Positions 13,091 to 19,747 of a stretch of DNA of 25,857 nucleotides are shown in pieces. Source of the DNA: a virus. The stretch is taken from positions 1 through 25,857 of IMG/VR virus record IMGVR_UViG_3300044844_000258. One strand, 5' to 3'. The first letter of the stretch is position 1; each line of letters starts with the position of its first letter. The notes beneath the pieces were generated by a model. It was not told the origin of the DNA. It did no database searches and worked only from the letters and a program-made list of their open reading frames with translations. A program made the translations under genes and the position numbers.

Positions 13091-13482
13091 TGAGGTATCT
13101 AGTTTTGATCGCCGCGATGACGGCTGGAAGTGTCTTGGCACATGCTTCGGATGCGACTCGATTGGTTACATCGGAGGCAAGACGGCAAGGCGTGCCGGTT
13201 GGATTCGCCTTGAAGATGGCAAAGATCGAGAGCGGTGTTCGATGCCACAACCACAACAAGCGAAGCAGTGCATCCGGCCCCTTGCAGGTGCTTCGCGGCA
13301 CAGCGCGGGCTATGGGCTATCGTGGCGACATCCGGCGTGCTTCATGCGCTACGCAGACGCATTACGGCATGAAACACTTGGCTATGTGCTGGCGCGGAGC
13401 ACGAGGCAATGCGGCCTTGGCGAAACGATGCCACCAGGTTGGCGTGTCTGTGTTGTATGGCAAAAAGAAGAGGAGGCGTTAA
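13090..13482 (+). CDS. Exported lytic transglycosylase-like protein
   Basis: This 130-residue protein has a Sec-type signal peptide (MRYLVLIAAMTAGSVLAHAS; cleavage probably after LAHA) and an SLT-type core: VPVGFALKMAKIESG with catalytic Glu47, then SASGPLQVLRGTARAMGY, the signature that follows the catalytic residue in this fold. It is small for the family and has a basic C-terminus (GKKKRRR). It should cleave peptidoglycan glycan strands in the periplasm. The ATG at 13090 is chosen over a GTG one codon earlier because it gives a TGATG overlap with the membrane protein gene. Its place in the early operon, on the opposite strand from the lysis cassette, is unusual. Confidence 0.75.
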   Translation: MRYLVLIAAMTAGSVLAHASDATRLVTSEARRQGVPVGFALKMAKIESGVRCHNHNKRSSASGPLQVLRGTARAMGYRGDIRRASCATQTHYGMKHLAMCWRGARGNAALAKRCHQVGVSVLYGKKKRRR

Positions 13483-13646
13483 TGACCAGAGAACCTGATC
13501 TTGAAACCGTCAATCGCGCATTGGGCGAGACGGTGAGAAAATTGCAGCAAGACTTAGCCGATGCTGACAGAAGAATCCGGCGGCTTCGAGAGGAGTTGGC
13601 AGAGGCACATAGAGCAGCGGCAATAGCCGCAGGGAGGGATTGGTGA
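13482..13646 (+). CDS. Short coiled-coil protein
   Basis: This 54-residue protein starts at an ATG that overlaps the preceding stop (TAATG) behind an AGGAGG site. It is almost wholly predicted coiled coil (VNRALGETVRKLQQDLADAD, then RRIRRLREELAEAHRAA) and very charged. There is no signal peptide. A longer reading of the same frame from 13242 lies over the transglycosylase gene and is rejected. It may be an adaptor for its neighbours; the function is unknown. Confidence 0.6.
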   Translation: MTREPDLETVNRALGETVRKLQQDLADADRRIRRLREELAEAHRAAAIAAGRDW

Positions 13647-13906
13647 GTTATTCGCTGAGCAAGCTGTTGCTGCTGTATGCCCAGCAGTTCGAGGATCAGC
13701 ACGCGCCGCAGAACGTCACCATCGCCCTGCGCGAGGCATCGGCTGAGATAGACAAGCTGCGCGGCGTCTTGCAGCGTGTGCGCCGCTTTGGATCGCCAAT
13801 GATAAGAGGGTATATCGATGGTGCGCTGGGCAGACAGGTTGGAGGCAGTGATCCTGTGGCTGATGATCAAGTGGGTGGGGTGGGTGAACAGGGGGCGCAG
13901 AGATGA
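13643..13906 (+). CDS. Hypothetical protein with GTG start
   Basis: This 87-residue protein starts at GTG 13643, forming GTGA over the preceding stop; GGGAGGG serves as ribosome binding site. The N-terminal half is helical (LSKLLLLYAQQFEDQH, then IALREASAEIDKLRGVLQRV) and the C-terminus is Gly/Asp/Val rich and probably disordered. It belongs to a run of small overlapping genes typical of phage early regions. No family recognised. Confidence 0.55.
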   Translation: MSYSLSKLLLLYAQQFEDQHAPQNVTIALREASAEIDKLRGVLQRVRRFGSPMIRGYIDGALGRQVGGSDPVADDQVGGVGEQGAQR

Positions 13907-14169
13907 GTGACATTGTGGATAGGCTGCGCGACTATCGCGGAGGTGATGTGAGTGCTTGGGTGGCTATGGAGGACGCTGCCGACACCATCACCCGCCTCAC
14001 CGCAGAGAACGAGAAACTGAAGGCGGGTTTGCGTGATTGTGAGGCGGAACTGAATGCCTACTACCGGATGCAACATCCGGGCGATCACGCACACAGCCAG
14101 AAGGAACTGGCGCAAGCTATGGCGTCAAACCCAGCCACCGTTGCGATGAAGGAGACAAACAATGAGTGA
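13903..14169 (+). CDS. Hypothetical coiled-coil protein
   Basis: This 88-residue protein starts MSDIVDRLRDYRGGDVSAWV, followed by a coiled-coil stretch (MEDAADTITRLTAENEKLKA). This pattern (a short 'DIVDRLR' opening, then 'DAADTIxRLxAENxxL') is very common among phage accessory proteins of the Ea22/Lar-associated kind, and no activity is established to my knowledge. It begins in an ATGA overlap, and the following microprotein gene starts inside its last codons. Confidence 0.65.
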   Translation: MSDIVDRLRDYRGGDVSAWVAMEDAADTITRLTAENEKLKAGLRDCEAELNAYYRMQHPGDHAHSQKELAQAMASNPATVAMKETNNE

Positions 14170-14245
14170 CCCGACTTGGACGCAAGTTGCCGTGCTTGGG
14201 GTGATGTTTGCGCTCGCTGCGCTGATCGTGTGGAGGACAACGTGA
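14162..14245 (+). CDS. 27-residue single-span membrane microprotein
   Basis: A short frame starts at ATG 14162 behind AAGGAG and encodes MSDPTWTQ followed by a hydrophobic span VAVLGVMFALAALIVW and a short RTT tail. It overlaps the preceding gene by 8 bases and ends in a GTGA junction with the next gene start, so it fits exactly between them. The design, a minimal N-out or N-in single transmembrane helix, is that of phage membrane microproteins. The role is unknown; it could modify the envelope or assist a neighbour. Confidence 0.6.
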   Translation: MSDPTWTQVAVLGVMFALAALIVWRTT

Positions 14246-14451
14246 TCAAGCCTGAGCAGATACCTGATGAGGTGGTGAAGGAGGCTTTATGGGCTTACAA
14301 CTACGCATCCAGAGATTGTTACACGACAGAAGAACAGGACATTGCTATCGCCATCGCCGCCGCTATCAATGCGTGGCCGGGGATAGAAATCCACACTGAC
14401 GGCACTGAGGACTGGATTGAACTGACCCTGACACAGGAGCCAAGCGCATGA
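14242..14451 (+). CDS. Hypothetical small acidic protein (GTG start)
   Basis: This 69-residue protein starts at GTG 14242, which overlaps the stop of the microprotein gene and has GGAGG eight bases before it. The N-terminal segment (IKPEQIPDEVVKEALWAYNY) is a helical motif frequent in phage accessory proteins, as is a central helical AIAIAAAINAWPG. The next gene has the same design (TPEQIEAVARAIAN...AAINAMRPF), so the two look like diverged relatives. Function unknown. Confidence 0.6.
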   Translation: MIKPEQIPDEVVKEALWAYNYASRDCYTTEEQDIAIAIAAAINAWPGIEIHTDGTEDWIELTLTQEPSA

Positions 14452-14747
14452 CCACCACACCAGAGCAGATAGAGGCTGTTGCGCGGGCGATTGCAAACGA
14501 TGACGACTGGTGTGGGGCAAAATTCAACGGAGAGTTCTGCCTCTGTGATGATCCGCGCCTTGACGATGATGTTCGCTCTCCCGAGTGTTTTTGCAGGCTG
14601 CAAGCGTCTGCCGCCATCAACGCCATGCGCCCGTTCATCCGTGCCGAGGCGCTGGAAGAGGCGGAGGATGTCGTTGGCGAAGTTGGTGATTGCGCGGAAG
14701 CTGGTGCTTATATAAACGCCATCAGAGCGTTGAAGGAAAAGCCATGA
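14448..14747 (+). CDS. Hypothetical acidic protein
   Basis: This 99-residue protein starts with TTTPEQIEAVARAIANDDDW and contains five cysteines between residues 22 and 49, which may form a small metal site (CLCDD, CFC). The middle (LQASAAINAMRPFIRAEALE) and end are helical. The opening is common to many phage proteins of unknown function. It overlaps both neighbours by ATGA. Confidence 0.6.
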   Translation: MTTTPEQIEAVARAIANDDDWCGAKFNGEFCLCDDPRLDDDVRSPECFCRLQASAAINAMRPFIRAEALEEAEDVVGEVGDCAEAGAYINAIRALKEKP

Positions 14748-15025
14748 CTGACATCCTAGACAAACGCGAGAAGACGCACGGCGATTATTATCAAGTTTCT
14801 ATGATGGCACAGGAACTGAAGGACGCCATGCGGCGCGGCAAGAAATGGAGAATACTAGACGATATGCAGCGCGAGACGCTGGAGATGATCGCCAGCAAGA
14901 TTAGCCGCATCTTGTCAGGCAATCCGCACGAGTCCGATCACTGGCGGGACATCGCTGGCTACGCCACGCTGATCGAGCGGTGGCTCACACCACCGGCTGA
15001 CCTCGAAACCAAGTCTGACCGTTGA
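14744..15025 (+). CDS. DUF6378-like phage protein
   Basis: This 93-residue protein starts at ATG 14744 in an ATGA overlap. It opens MTDILDKREKTHGDYYQVS, has a central QRETLEMIASKISRILSGNP and ends with HWRDIAGYATLIERWL. This arrangement is characteristic of DUF6378-type proteins, which are widespread in phages and of unknown role. It is the last gene of the rightward operon and its final 41 bases overlap, tail to tail, the end of the minus-strand phosphoesterase gene. Confidence 0.75.
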   Translation: MTDILDKREKTHGDYYQVSMMAQELKDAMRRGKKWRILDDMQRETLEMIASKISRILSGNPHESDHWRDIAGYATLIERWLTPPADLETKSDR

Positions 15026-15941
15026 TGACACGGCAGAACTCTGGCTCGAGCAACATGCCGCTAGGCGCAAAATGCAACACCACAAAACCCTGTGACCAGT
15101 TCACCGGGTTGTCCTCCGCATAAGCGAACTTATCGTTATCAGGTCCGTAATCCGAAAGCGTTCCGCACTCCACGCCCCATCGAAGGCCATTGTAATCCGC
15201 AAACATAGTAGCCTGGAGCCGATGCGTGTGCCCGGTCACAATCGACTTGCCGCTCTTCAATGTGTTGTTATAGGCCCCATGAACGCCTTGGTGGATGCGG
15301 TGCTTCACGACCGTGTGCTCGTTCAACCACAAACTCGTGCAGAACTGCCATGCAGGGAAGTGGTGGGCGATGTCAAACCCTTGCACCAGCGCGTATTCCG
15401 GCGCTGCTTGAGCCAGTCTCGCCATGAAACGGTTGTCGTGGTTTCCGTCTGTCCAGATCAGATAGCAACCGGGAGGCGCATAGGCTTCGATCTCTGCATG
15501 ACGTTCCTTGACGGCTTCTAGTTCTTCGGCCACGCTTGGTGTCTGCACACGAGCGCCTGGCGGATAACGGCTGATCTTTGCACCGTCGAAGCTGTCGCCG
15601 TTCATGATGACCATCGATGGTTGCAAATCCTTGATGATCTCGATCATCGCCGCAAAAGCCTTGCTTCGCTCTCCCGGCCAGAAATGCCCATCGCTGCCGA
15701 TGATGACGGAGCCGACAACATTTTCTTTTAAGGCGCGGAAACCTTTTGTTGGCACCTCGATCTTGATCCGCTGGGCTGGCTGCGAAATCGTGTTCAGAAT
15801 GATTCCATGCTTGCGCTCAAGGCTATCCCGTCGAGCGTTGACGCCGCGCAGGTTGAGGCCCAATTCCTTGGATACGGCAGACGGTGATCCAAGACGCTTC
15901 CATGCGTCGATGAACTCTTGATCGGAGTACTTCTTGGTCAT
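14985..15941 (-). CDS. HTH-metallophosphoesterase fusion
   Basis: This 318-residue protein has a helix-turn-helix-like N-terminus (SDQEFIDAWKRLGSPSAVSK, about 6-45), then a calcineurin-like phosphoesterase domain with all metal motifs: SDGHF (Asp84, His86), NGDSFDG (Asp116), GNHDNR (166-171) and VTGHTHR (GHTH at 237-240). Such enzymes hydrolyse phosphodiesters of DNA, RNA or nucleotides; many phages carry this HTH-fused type. It is the last gene of the late operon, beyond the lysis genes, and overlaps the convergent DUF6378 gene by 41 bases. The HTH suggests it acts on or near DNA; the substrate is unknown. Confidence 0.8.
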   Translation of the reverse strand: MTKKYSDQEFIDAWKRLGSPSAVSKELGLNLRGVNARRDSLERKHGIILNTISQPAQRIKIEVPTKGFRALKENVVGSVIIGSDGHFWPGERSKAFAAMIEIIKDLQPSMVIMNGDSFDGAKISRYPPGARVQTPSVAEELEAVKERHAEIEAYAPPGCYLIWTDGNHDNRFMARLAQAAPEYALVQGFDIAHHFPAWQFCTSLWLNEHTVVKHRIHQGVHGAYNNTLKSGKSIVTGHTHRLQATMFADYNGLRWGVECGTLSDYGPDNDKFAYAEDNPVNWSQGFVVLHFAPSGMLLEPEFCRVINGQTWFRGQPVV

Positions 15942-15944
15942 TCG

Positions 15945-16193
15945 TTACTCCTGCGCGCGGCGAAAGTTGAGCCGCCAGATCACATCTGCAACTTGCTTTC
16001 CGAACATATCGATCTGTTTTTCCTCTGCTTCTGGAAAAACAAGATGCGCCACCTCATGGGCGGCAATCTCCAAGAGCAGCTTTGGCTTCTGGAGGAGGCG
16101 CGGATCTAGCTGGATGTGATCTTCGCCAATATAAGCCCAGCCCCATGCACGCTCACAGGTCTTCCATTCGATGGTGATCTTGCGGCGTGCCAT
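15945..16193 (-). CDS. Small zincin-like metallopeptidase
   Basis: This 82-residue protein carries a clear HExxH site: LLLEIAAHEVAHLVFPEAEE with His46, Glu47 and His50, and acidic residues after it that could give the third zinc ligand. Upstream IQLDPRLLQKPKLLLE and downstream IDMFGKQVADVIWRL resemble ImmA/IrrE-type and other phage zincins. At 82 residues it is a minimal catalytic unit. It stands between the lysis genes and the phosphoesterase. It may cleave a phage or host regulator, but the target is unknown. Confidence 0.7.
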   Translation of the reverse strand: MARRKITIEWKTCERAWGWAYIGEDHIQLDPRLLQKPKLLLEIAAHEVAHLVFPEAEEKQIDMFGKQVADVIWRLNFRRAQE

Positions 16194-16197
16194 AGTA

Positions 16198-16428
16198 TTA
16201 CCTCTTGCACCGCTTCCGATGATGATCCCACTCGCCGCCGCGGCGGATGCAGTCGCGCCACTCTTGTTCCTTCTCAGGCGTCATGCGCTTCGCCAGAAAA
16301 GGCAAAGATGCCTTGAACATAACAACGCCAAGGCCGAACCAGAAAGATGGCCTTTGAGCGACGAGAAAGCCGCCAGCGCCAATGCCGATCAACAGCACGA
16401 CGATGGCGGCAATCTCAAGCCAGTTCAC
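16198..16428 (-). CDS. Membrane protein of the lysis cassette
   Basis: This 76-residue protein has one strong transmembrane helix at the N-terminus (MNWLEIAAIVVLLIGIGAGG) and a second, weaker hydrophobic stretch (FWFGLGVVMFKASLPFLA). The C-terminus is charged and carries two cysteines (CIRRGG and the terminal CKR). It overlaps the holin-like gene by ATGA, so it is probably a holin partner, antiholin or spanin-like accessory. Its exact role cannot be told. Confidence 0.6.
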   Translation of the reverse strand: MNWLEIAAIVVLLIGIGAGGFLVAQRPSFWFGLGVVMFKASLPFLAKRMTPEKEQEWRDCIRRGGEWDHHRKRCKR

Positions 16429-16586
16429 TTCTTGGCCCAGATAGACCAGCCAGCGGCGAAGATGACGCCGAGCGCACCGATGATCTCGTTCATGGCGGTG
16501 GCGTCAATAACGCCGGTGCCGACAACGTAGCCGCCACCAGCTGCGAGAACGGCGCGAACAACGCCCCAGACCATTTCTTTTGTCAT
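16425..16586 (-). CDS. Putative phage holin (Pam3-gp28-like)
   Basis: This 53-residue protein starts at the ATG at 16586 behind GGAAG; longer readings lie inside the endolysin gene. It has two hydrophobic stretches (VVRAVLAAGGGYVVGTGV and IIGALGVIFAAGWSIW), split by a short polar turn and ended by a basic AKK. This sequence pattern, with 'WGxxRxVLAAGGGYVVGxG', is that of the small holins annotated as Pam3-gp28 family. It would form the membrane lesions that time lysis, next to the endolysin gene. Confidence 0.75.
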   Translation of the reverse strand: MTKEMVWGVVRAVLAAGGGYVVGTGVIDATAMNEIIGALGVIFAAGWSIWAKK

Positions 16587-16587
16587 G

Positions 16588-17010
16588 TCACTTACTTCCT
16601 TTTGTTGTGCCGGGATACTGCTTCCACGGCAGTTGAAAATGTGGCCCGTCCTTGAACGAAACCCAGTCACCGCCCCACTCTAGCAACACGTTCTCAGCCT
16701 TTGCCGCTGCCTTCATTCGCTTGGCAAGGCTATCGTATAAAGGCCAATCCCAGCGCACCTGGCCCTTGATTGTGCAAGCCAGATCAATGGCGTGTGAAAA
16801 CCCATTTGCCGCAGGAATATGGCGAGACCGTAACGTCTTGGATGCGCCCTTGGCCTTGAGGATTTTTTGCTCCTCAAGAGTGCGAACGCCGCAGGTGACG
16901 ACGAAGCCTGTATCGGAATCCTTCCAATCACCAGCGCATCGATTGACCACACGCACCAGATCGGGATGAACGCCTTTCAGCTTGGCAAAGGATGCGCTGT
17001 TCAGTTTCAT
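16588..17010 (-). CDS. Endolysin, M15-family peptidase
   Basis: This 140-residue cell-wall peptidase has an N-terminal segment LKGVHPDLVRVVNRC as in phage L-Ala-D-Glu/D-Ala-D-Ala peptidases. The catalytic part has SRHIPAANGFSHAIDLA, which supplies the His/Asp zinc ligands (His64 or His73, and Asp76), and EWGGDW...DGPHFQL (111-126), where His124 is the third ligand. No signal sequence or SAR domain is present, so export depends on the holin. The gene overlaps the upstream membrane/coiled-coil gene by ATGA and lies next to the holin gene. Confidence 0.85.
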   Translation of the reverse strand: MKLNSASFAKLKGVHPDLVRVVNRCAGDWKDSDTGFVVTCGVRTLEEQKILKAKGASKTLRSRHIPAANGFSHAIDLACTIKGQVRWDWPLYDSLAKRMKAAAKAENVLLEWGGDWVSFKDGPHFQLPWKQYPGTTKGSK

Positions 17011-17249
17011 TTCCTCAAGGCCTCCTCGATGCTGTCCAGCTTCGCCATGATGGCGCGGCTCGTCTCGCGGATTTCCTTGATCTCTCGGTCGTGCGCTGTA
17101 CGCGACGTTTCAGTCTGTGCTTGCAGAACAGCAATGGCCGTCTCATGAGCCTGTTGCTGGCGGTAGATCACCCAGACAAACGCGGCCACTGGCGCGATGA
17201 TCCATTGCATGATGGCCCCGAGCACTTTGAAGGTTTGATCATCAATCAT
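17007..17249 (-). CDS. Membrane-anchored coiled-coil protein (spanin- or holin-accessory-like)
   Basis: This 80-residue protein has one N-terminal transmembrane helix (IMQWIIAPVAAFVWVIY), then a long charged coiled coil (about 30-78: AIAVLQAQTETSRTAHDR, IKEIRETSRAIMAKLDSIEE). This shape is like an inner-membrane spanin of the Rz type, or an XhlA-like holin helper. It is directly upstream of the endolysin gene and overlaps it. Which of these it is cannot be settled from the sequence. No outer-membrane spanin lipoprotein partner was found. Confidence 0.6.
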   Translation of the reverse strand: MIDDQTFKVLGAIMQWIIAPVAAFVWVIYRQQQAHETAIAVLQAQTETSRTAHDREIKEIRETSRAIMAKLDSIEEALRK

Positions 17250-17258
17250 GGCGTTGTC

Positions 17259-17852
17259 TCACGGAGAGGAGGCATATTCGCGGCGGCGGAACATCCAGAT
17301 TTTTGCACCAGATGAACCCGTCCCAACAAAGCGAGCCTTGAGAATTTTATTCAAAACTGAGCCATCTGCTCCAGATGCAGATGGAAATTTTGCCGCAACA
17401 GAAACACCTGTGTTCGTACCTGTACGTGAGTAAGCGCCTATCATCAGGTGCTGAAGTTTTGGCACACGAGGCATGGATATTTCATAGTCATGCCAGCCAC
17501 TTAATACAGTCGTCGTGCTTGATGGAATCCAATCAGCGGTTACTTCTCTGTACAACTCTATAGAGGTAAAACCATCTAGAGTACCAAACAATCTGTATTC
17601 ATAGCCATCAACAAAATTTGGCGTTTCAAAATTTGTCGATGCACCACTAACAGAAAAATCATAGATAACACCGTCTTTGCCATCGCCAATCGTCACCTTG
17701 TCATACGGATGCCAACCAGAAAACACAACAGGTGCGCCGCTTGCAGTTTCTGCAATAGCCGAAGGATTGTCGCGCAACGCCGTCACGGTCGTGCTTGACG
17801 GTATGCCGCCAACGGCAACCGCTGCGTTTGAAATGCTAGTCCATGTCGCCAT
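17259..17852 (-). CDS. Tail fibre or receptor-binding-like protein
   Basis: This 197-residue beta-rich protein starts MATWTSISNAAVAVGGIPSS, with VTALRDNPSAIAETASGAPV, an opening frequent in phage tail-tip and fibre proteins. The rest is a Ser/Thr/Gly-rich sandwich-like domain with a galactose-binding-like look (YDFSVSGASTNFETPNFVDG, GWHDYEISMPRVPKLQHLMI). The ATG at 17852 overlaps the hub gene stop (TGATG) and is used in preference to a GTG three codons earlier. The gene is more AT-rich than the hub gene. As the last tail gene before the lysis cassette, it is a candidate host-recognition protein. Confidence 0.65.
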   Translation of the reverse strand: MATWTSISNAAVAVGGIPSSTTVTALRDNPSAIAETASGAPVVFSGWHPYDKVTIGDGKDGVIYDFSVSGASTNFETPNFVDGYEYRLFGTLDGFTSIELYREVTADWIPSSTTTVLSGWHDYEISMPRVPKLQHLMIGAYSRTGTNTGVSVAAKFPSASGADGSVLNKILKARFVGTGSSGAKIWMFRRREYASSP

Positions 17853-19747
17853 CAAAGCCACCTATACGGTTGAGGAGTACCGCTTCCATCATTACCACTA
17901 TCATTGAGCCAACGCCACGGCTGGGCTACGCCATTAACGTCAAGCCCAGCATCGGTCAGCCAGGTCCAGAGAACGCCGCCCTTCTCGTTGTCTTCCGCCG
18001 TAAAGCGGTACGTCAGGCCGTTGCGGGCTACTTCTGCCGAGGTGATAAGCCATTCGCCATCGCGTGGCGCACCTGTGAAATCGACATCCAGATAGTGCCG
18101 TATCTGCACAACCGATCCGGTCCAGATGTTCGCGGCATCCTTGGCCGATAAGTCAAAGGTGATTTCCTTGCGAACATCGGAGAAGCGGTCAAGATAGGTC
18201 TGTGCGAGGGAATTGGCGATTGCCTGTGTGCTAATGAACCGGCAGAACAATTCCCTGATCTGCGGCTCACCGCCGTACTGCACTTGCTTCAGGACATCGA
18301 TGTAGACCGAGACGCGGGAATAGTTGCTCTTCTCGGTTACGCTCGGGATCGGCGTGCGTTGCAAATAGTAGACATGTGTCTGAGATGCACGCTCTTCCGG
18401 CTTCTCCTCGATTGAGAAACTGCCAGCAACAATCGCATCGTCATCAGTCAAAAGCGTAGGAGACGGCTGCGGACTGACAGGCTCCATGAGAATCTTTTGG
18501 ACGCGCTCATCCCACCATAGATTCGAGACGGCCTGGAGGCACACCTCGGCTAGAAGTTCTTCGATCTTGTCGGGATCGGTGATCCAAGCCGTGAAATTGT
18601 AGTCTGGCCGATAGGTGGTTTTTGCTGCCGCCCAATCCGCGAAGTTGATGTATTTCGCAGGGATGCCGCCCCAATTAACAAGAAGGTCATAGAGGATTTC
18701 GTGGAATGGCGTAGCGTTGTAATAAAGCACGCGCTGCACGCGGTTGTTCTGACTTTGAGCCGCTGCCGTTGTTCCTGCCAGACCTCGTGTCAGTCCATCG
18801 AAGTAGATGTTGCCGCCAGTCGTTTCATAACGCTGGGCATATTGGATCACCTCGCTGTTGATCCTGACATAGCCAGTTGCGGGATAGTCGCTCAGGATTG
18901 CGCCAGCCACGGTCATGGCCGTTTCTACGTTCGTGATGTTTGAGGCCAGTTCGCCAGTACTCAAATAGGGTGCTGTCAGGTTGGTGTCGGTGATCTTTCG
19001 CAAGATGTCTTTGGCCGTGATCGAAACGCCATTGCGACCTGCGTCGATCTTCTCGATCACATATTCCCGCTGCGTCATGGCTGAAAGCGGTTCGCCTATC
19101 AGCCCTTCGTAGATGTTAAGCGTGTATCCGATGTGGTAAGGATTGCGGGCAAGCCACTTGCTCCAGAAGCTGCCGATCTGGTCTGGATCATAAGCCCTCG
19201 TGGAGACGTAAGGATCGGTGCCTACGTCATTCCAAGGAAAGTCCTTGATACGGACATTGCTAACAGCGCGATAGCCTAGCGGGCTTTTATTGCGCGATCC
19301 CGAGGCCACGTTGAGGACGGTCGGAGCCGTCTGATAGTTCTGCATCGCCGGGATGGCCAAGGATGGTTGATATAACACATCGACCAAAAGCCGAAATGTT
19401 GTTTCTCCTGAAAAAAGCAGAGATGAAGCCCCATCAACAAGCAAAAGATGATCCACACCATTGACTAAAGTCAATGAGCCTGTTGCTGGTTCGACCTGTT
19501 CTGCGATGATGTAATCACCGCTTTCTGTCAGCAGGTTGATGTTGTTATCTTGCCACTCGTAAACGTCATCATTGACGAACCGCAGCGTCAGTGACTTGCT
19601 CAGATCGAGAGCGGATAAGAACTTGCAGGTCTTGTCGGTGTTCCAACAGGCATCGCCCGTTGCATTGCATGGCGAGACGCCAAACGTGCGGGAGCAGAGC
19701 GGCTGGATGATCTCGACAATCTCGACGGGACGCGCTGCAAATGTCAT
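17852..19747 (-). CDS. Tail tip/baseplate hub-like protein
   Basis: This 631-residue protein begins VEIVEIIQPLCSRTFGVSPC and continues CWNTDKTC, a cysteine-rich opening typical of siphovirus tail-tip proteins (BR0599-type). The middle contains repeating beta motifs, including DGASSLLFSGET and GAILSDYPATGYVRINSEV followed by a coiled connector. The C-terminus has a tandem repeat: WTWLTDAGLDVNGVAQPWRW is followed by WLNDSGNDGSGTPQPYRW. It is likely the hub that joins the tail tube to the fibre proteins. It couples to both neighbours through TGATG junctions. The tail-tip role is supported by position; the precise baseplate part is uncertain. Confidence 0.7.
   Translation of the reverse strand: MTFAARPVEIVEIIQPLCSRTFGVSPCNATGDACWNTDKTCKFLSALDLSKSLTLRFVNDDVYEWQDNNINLLTESGDYIIAEQVEPATGSLTLVNGVDHLLLVDGASSLLFSGETTFRLLVDVLYQPSLAIPAMQNYQTAPTVLNVASGSRNKSPLGYRAVSNVRIKDFPWNDVGTDPYVSTRAYDPDQIGSFWSKWLARNPYHIGYTLNIYEGLIGEPLSAMTQREYVIEKIDAGRNGVSITAKDILRKITDTNLTAPYLSTGELASNITNVETAMTVAGAILSDYPATGYVRINSEVIQYAQRYETTGGNIYFDGLTRGLAGTTAAAQSQNNRVQRVLYYNATPFHEILYDLLVNWGGIPAKYINFADWAAAKTTYRPDYNFTAWITDPDKIEELLAEVCLQAVSNLWWDERVQKILMEPVSPQPSPTLLTDDDAIVAGSFSIEEKPEERASQTHVYYLQRTPIPSVTEKSNYSRVSVYIDVLKQVQYGGEPQIRELFCRFISTQAIANSLAQTYLDRFSDVRKEITFDLSAKDAANIWTGSVVQIRHYLDVDFTGAPRDGEWLITSAEVARNGLTYRFTAEDNEKGGVLWTWLTDAGLDVNGVAQPWRWLNDSGNDGSGTPQPYRWL

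Noticed and set aside
13242-13481. Long upstream extension of the coiled-coil gene frame
   Set aside because: It lies entirely over the transglycosylase gene, which has a signal peptide and catalytic motif; the AGGAGG and TAATG junction fix the start at 13482.
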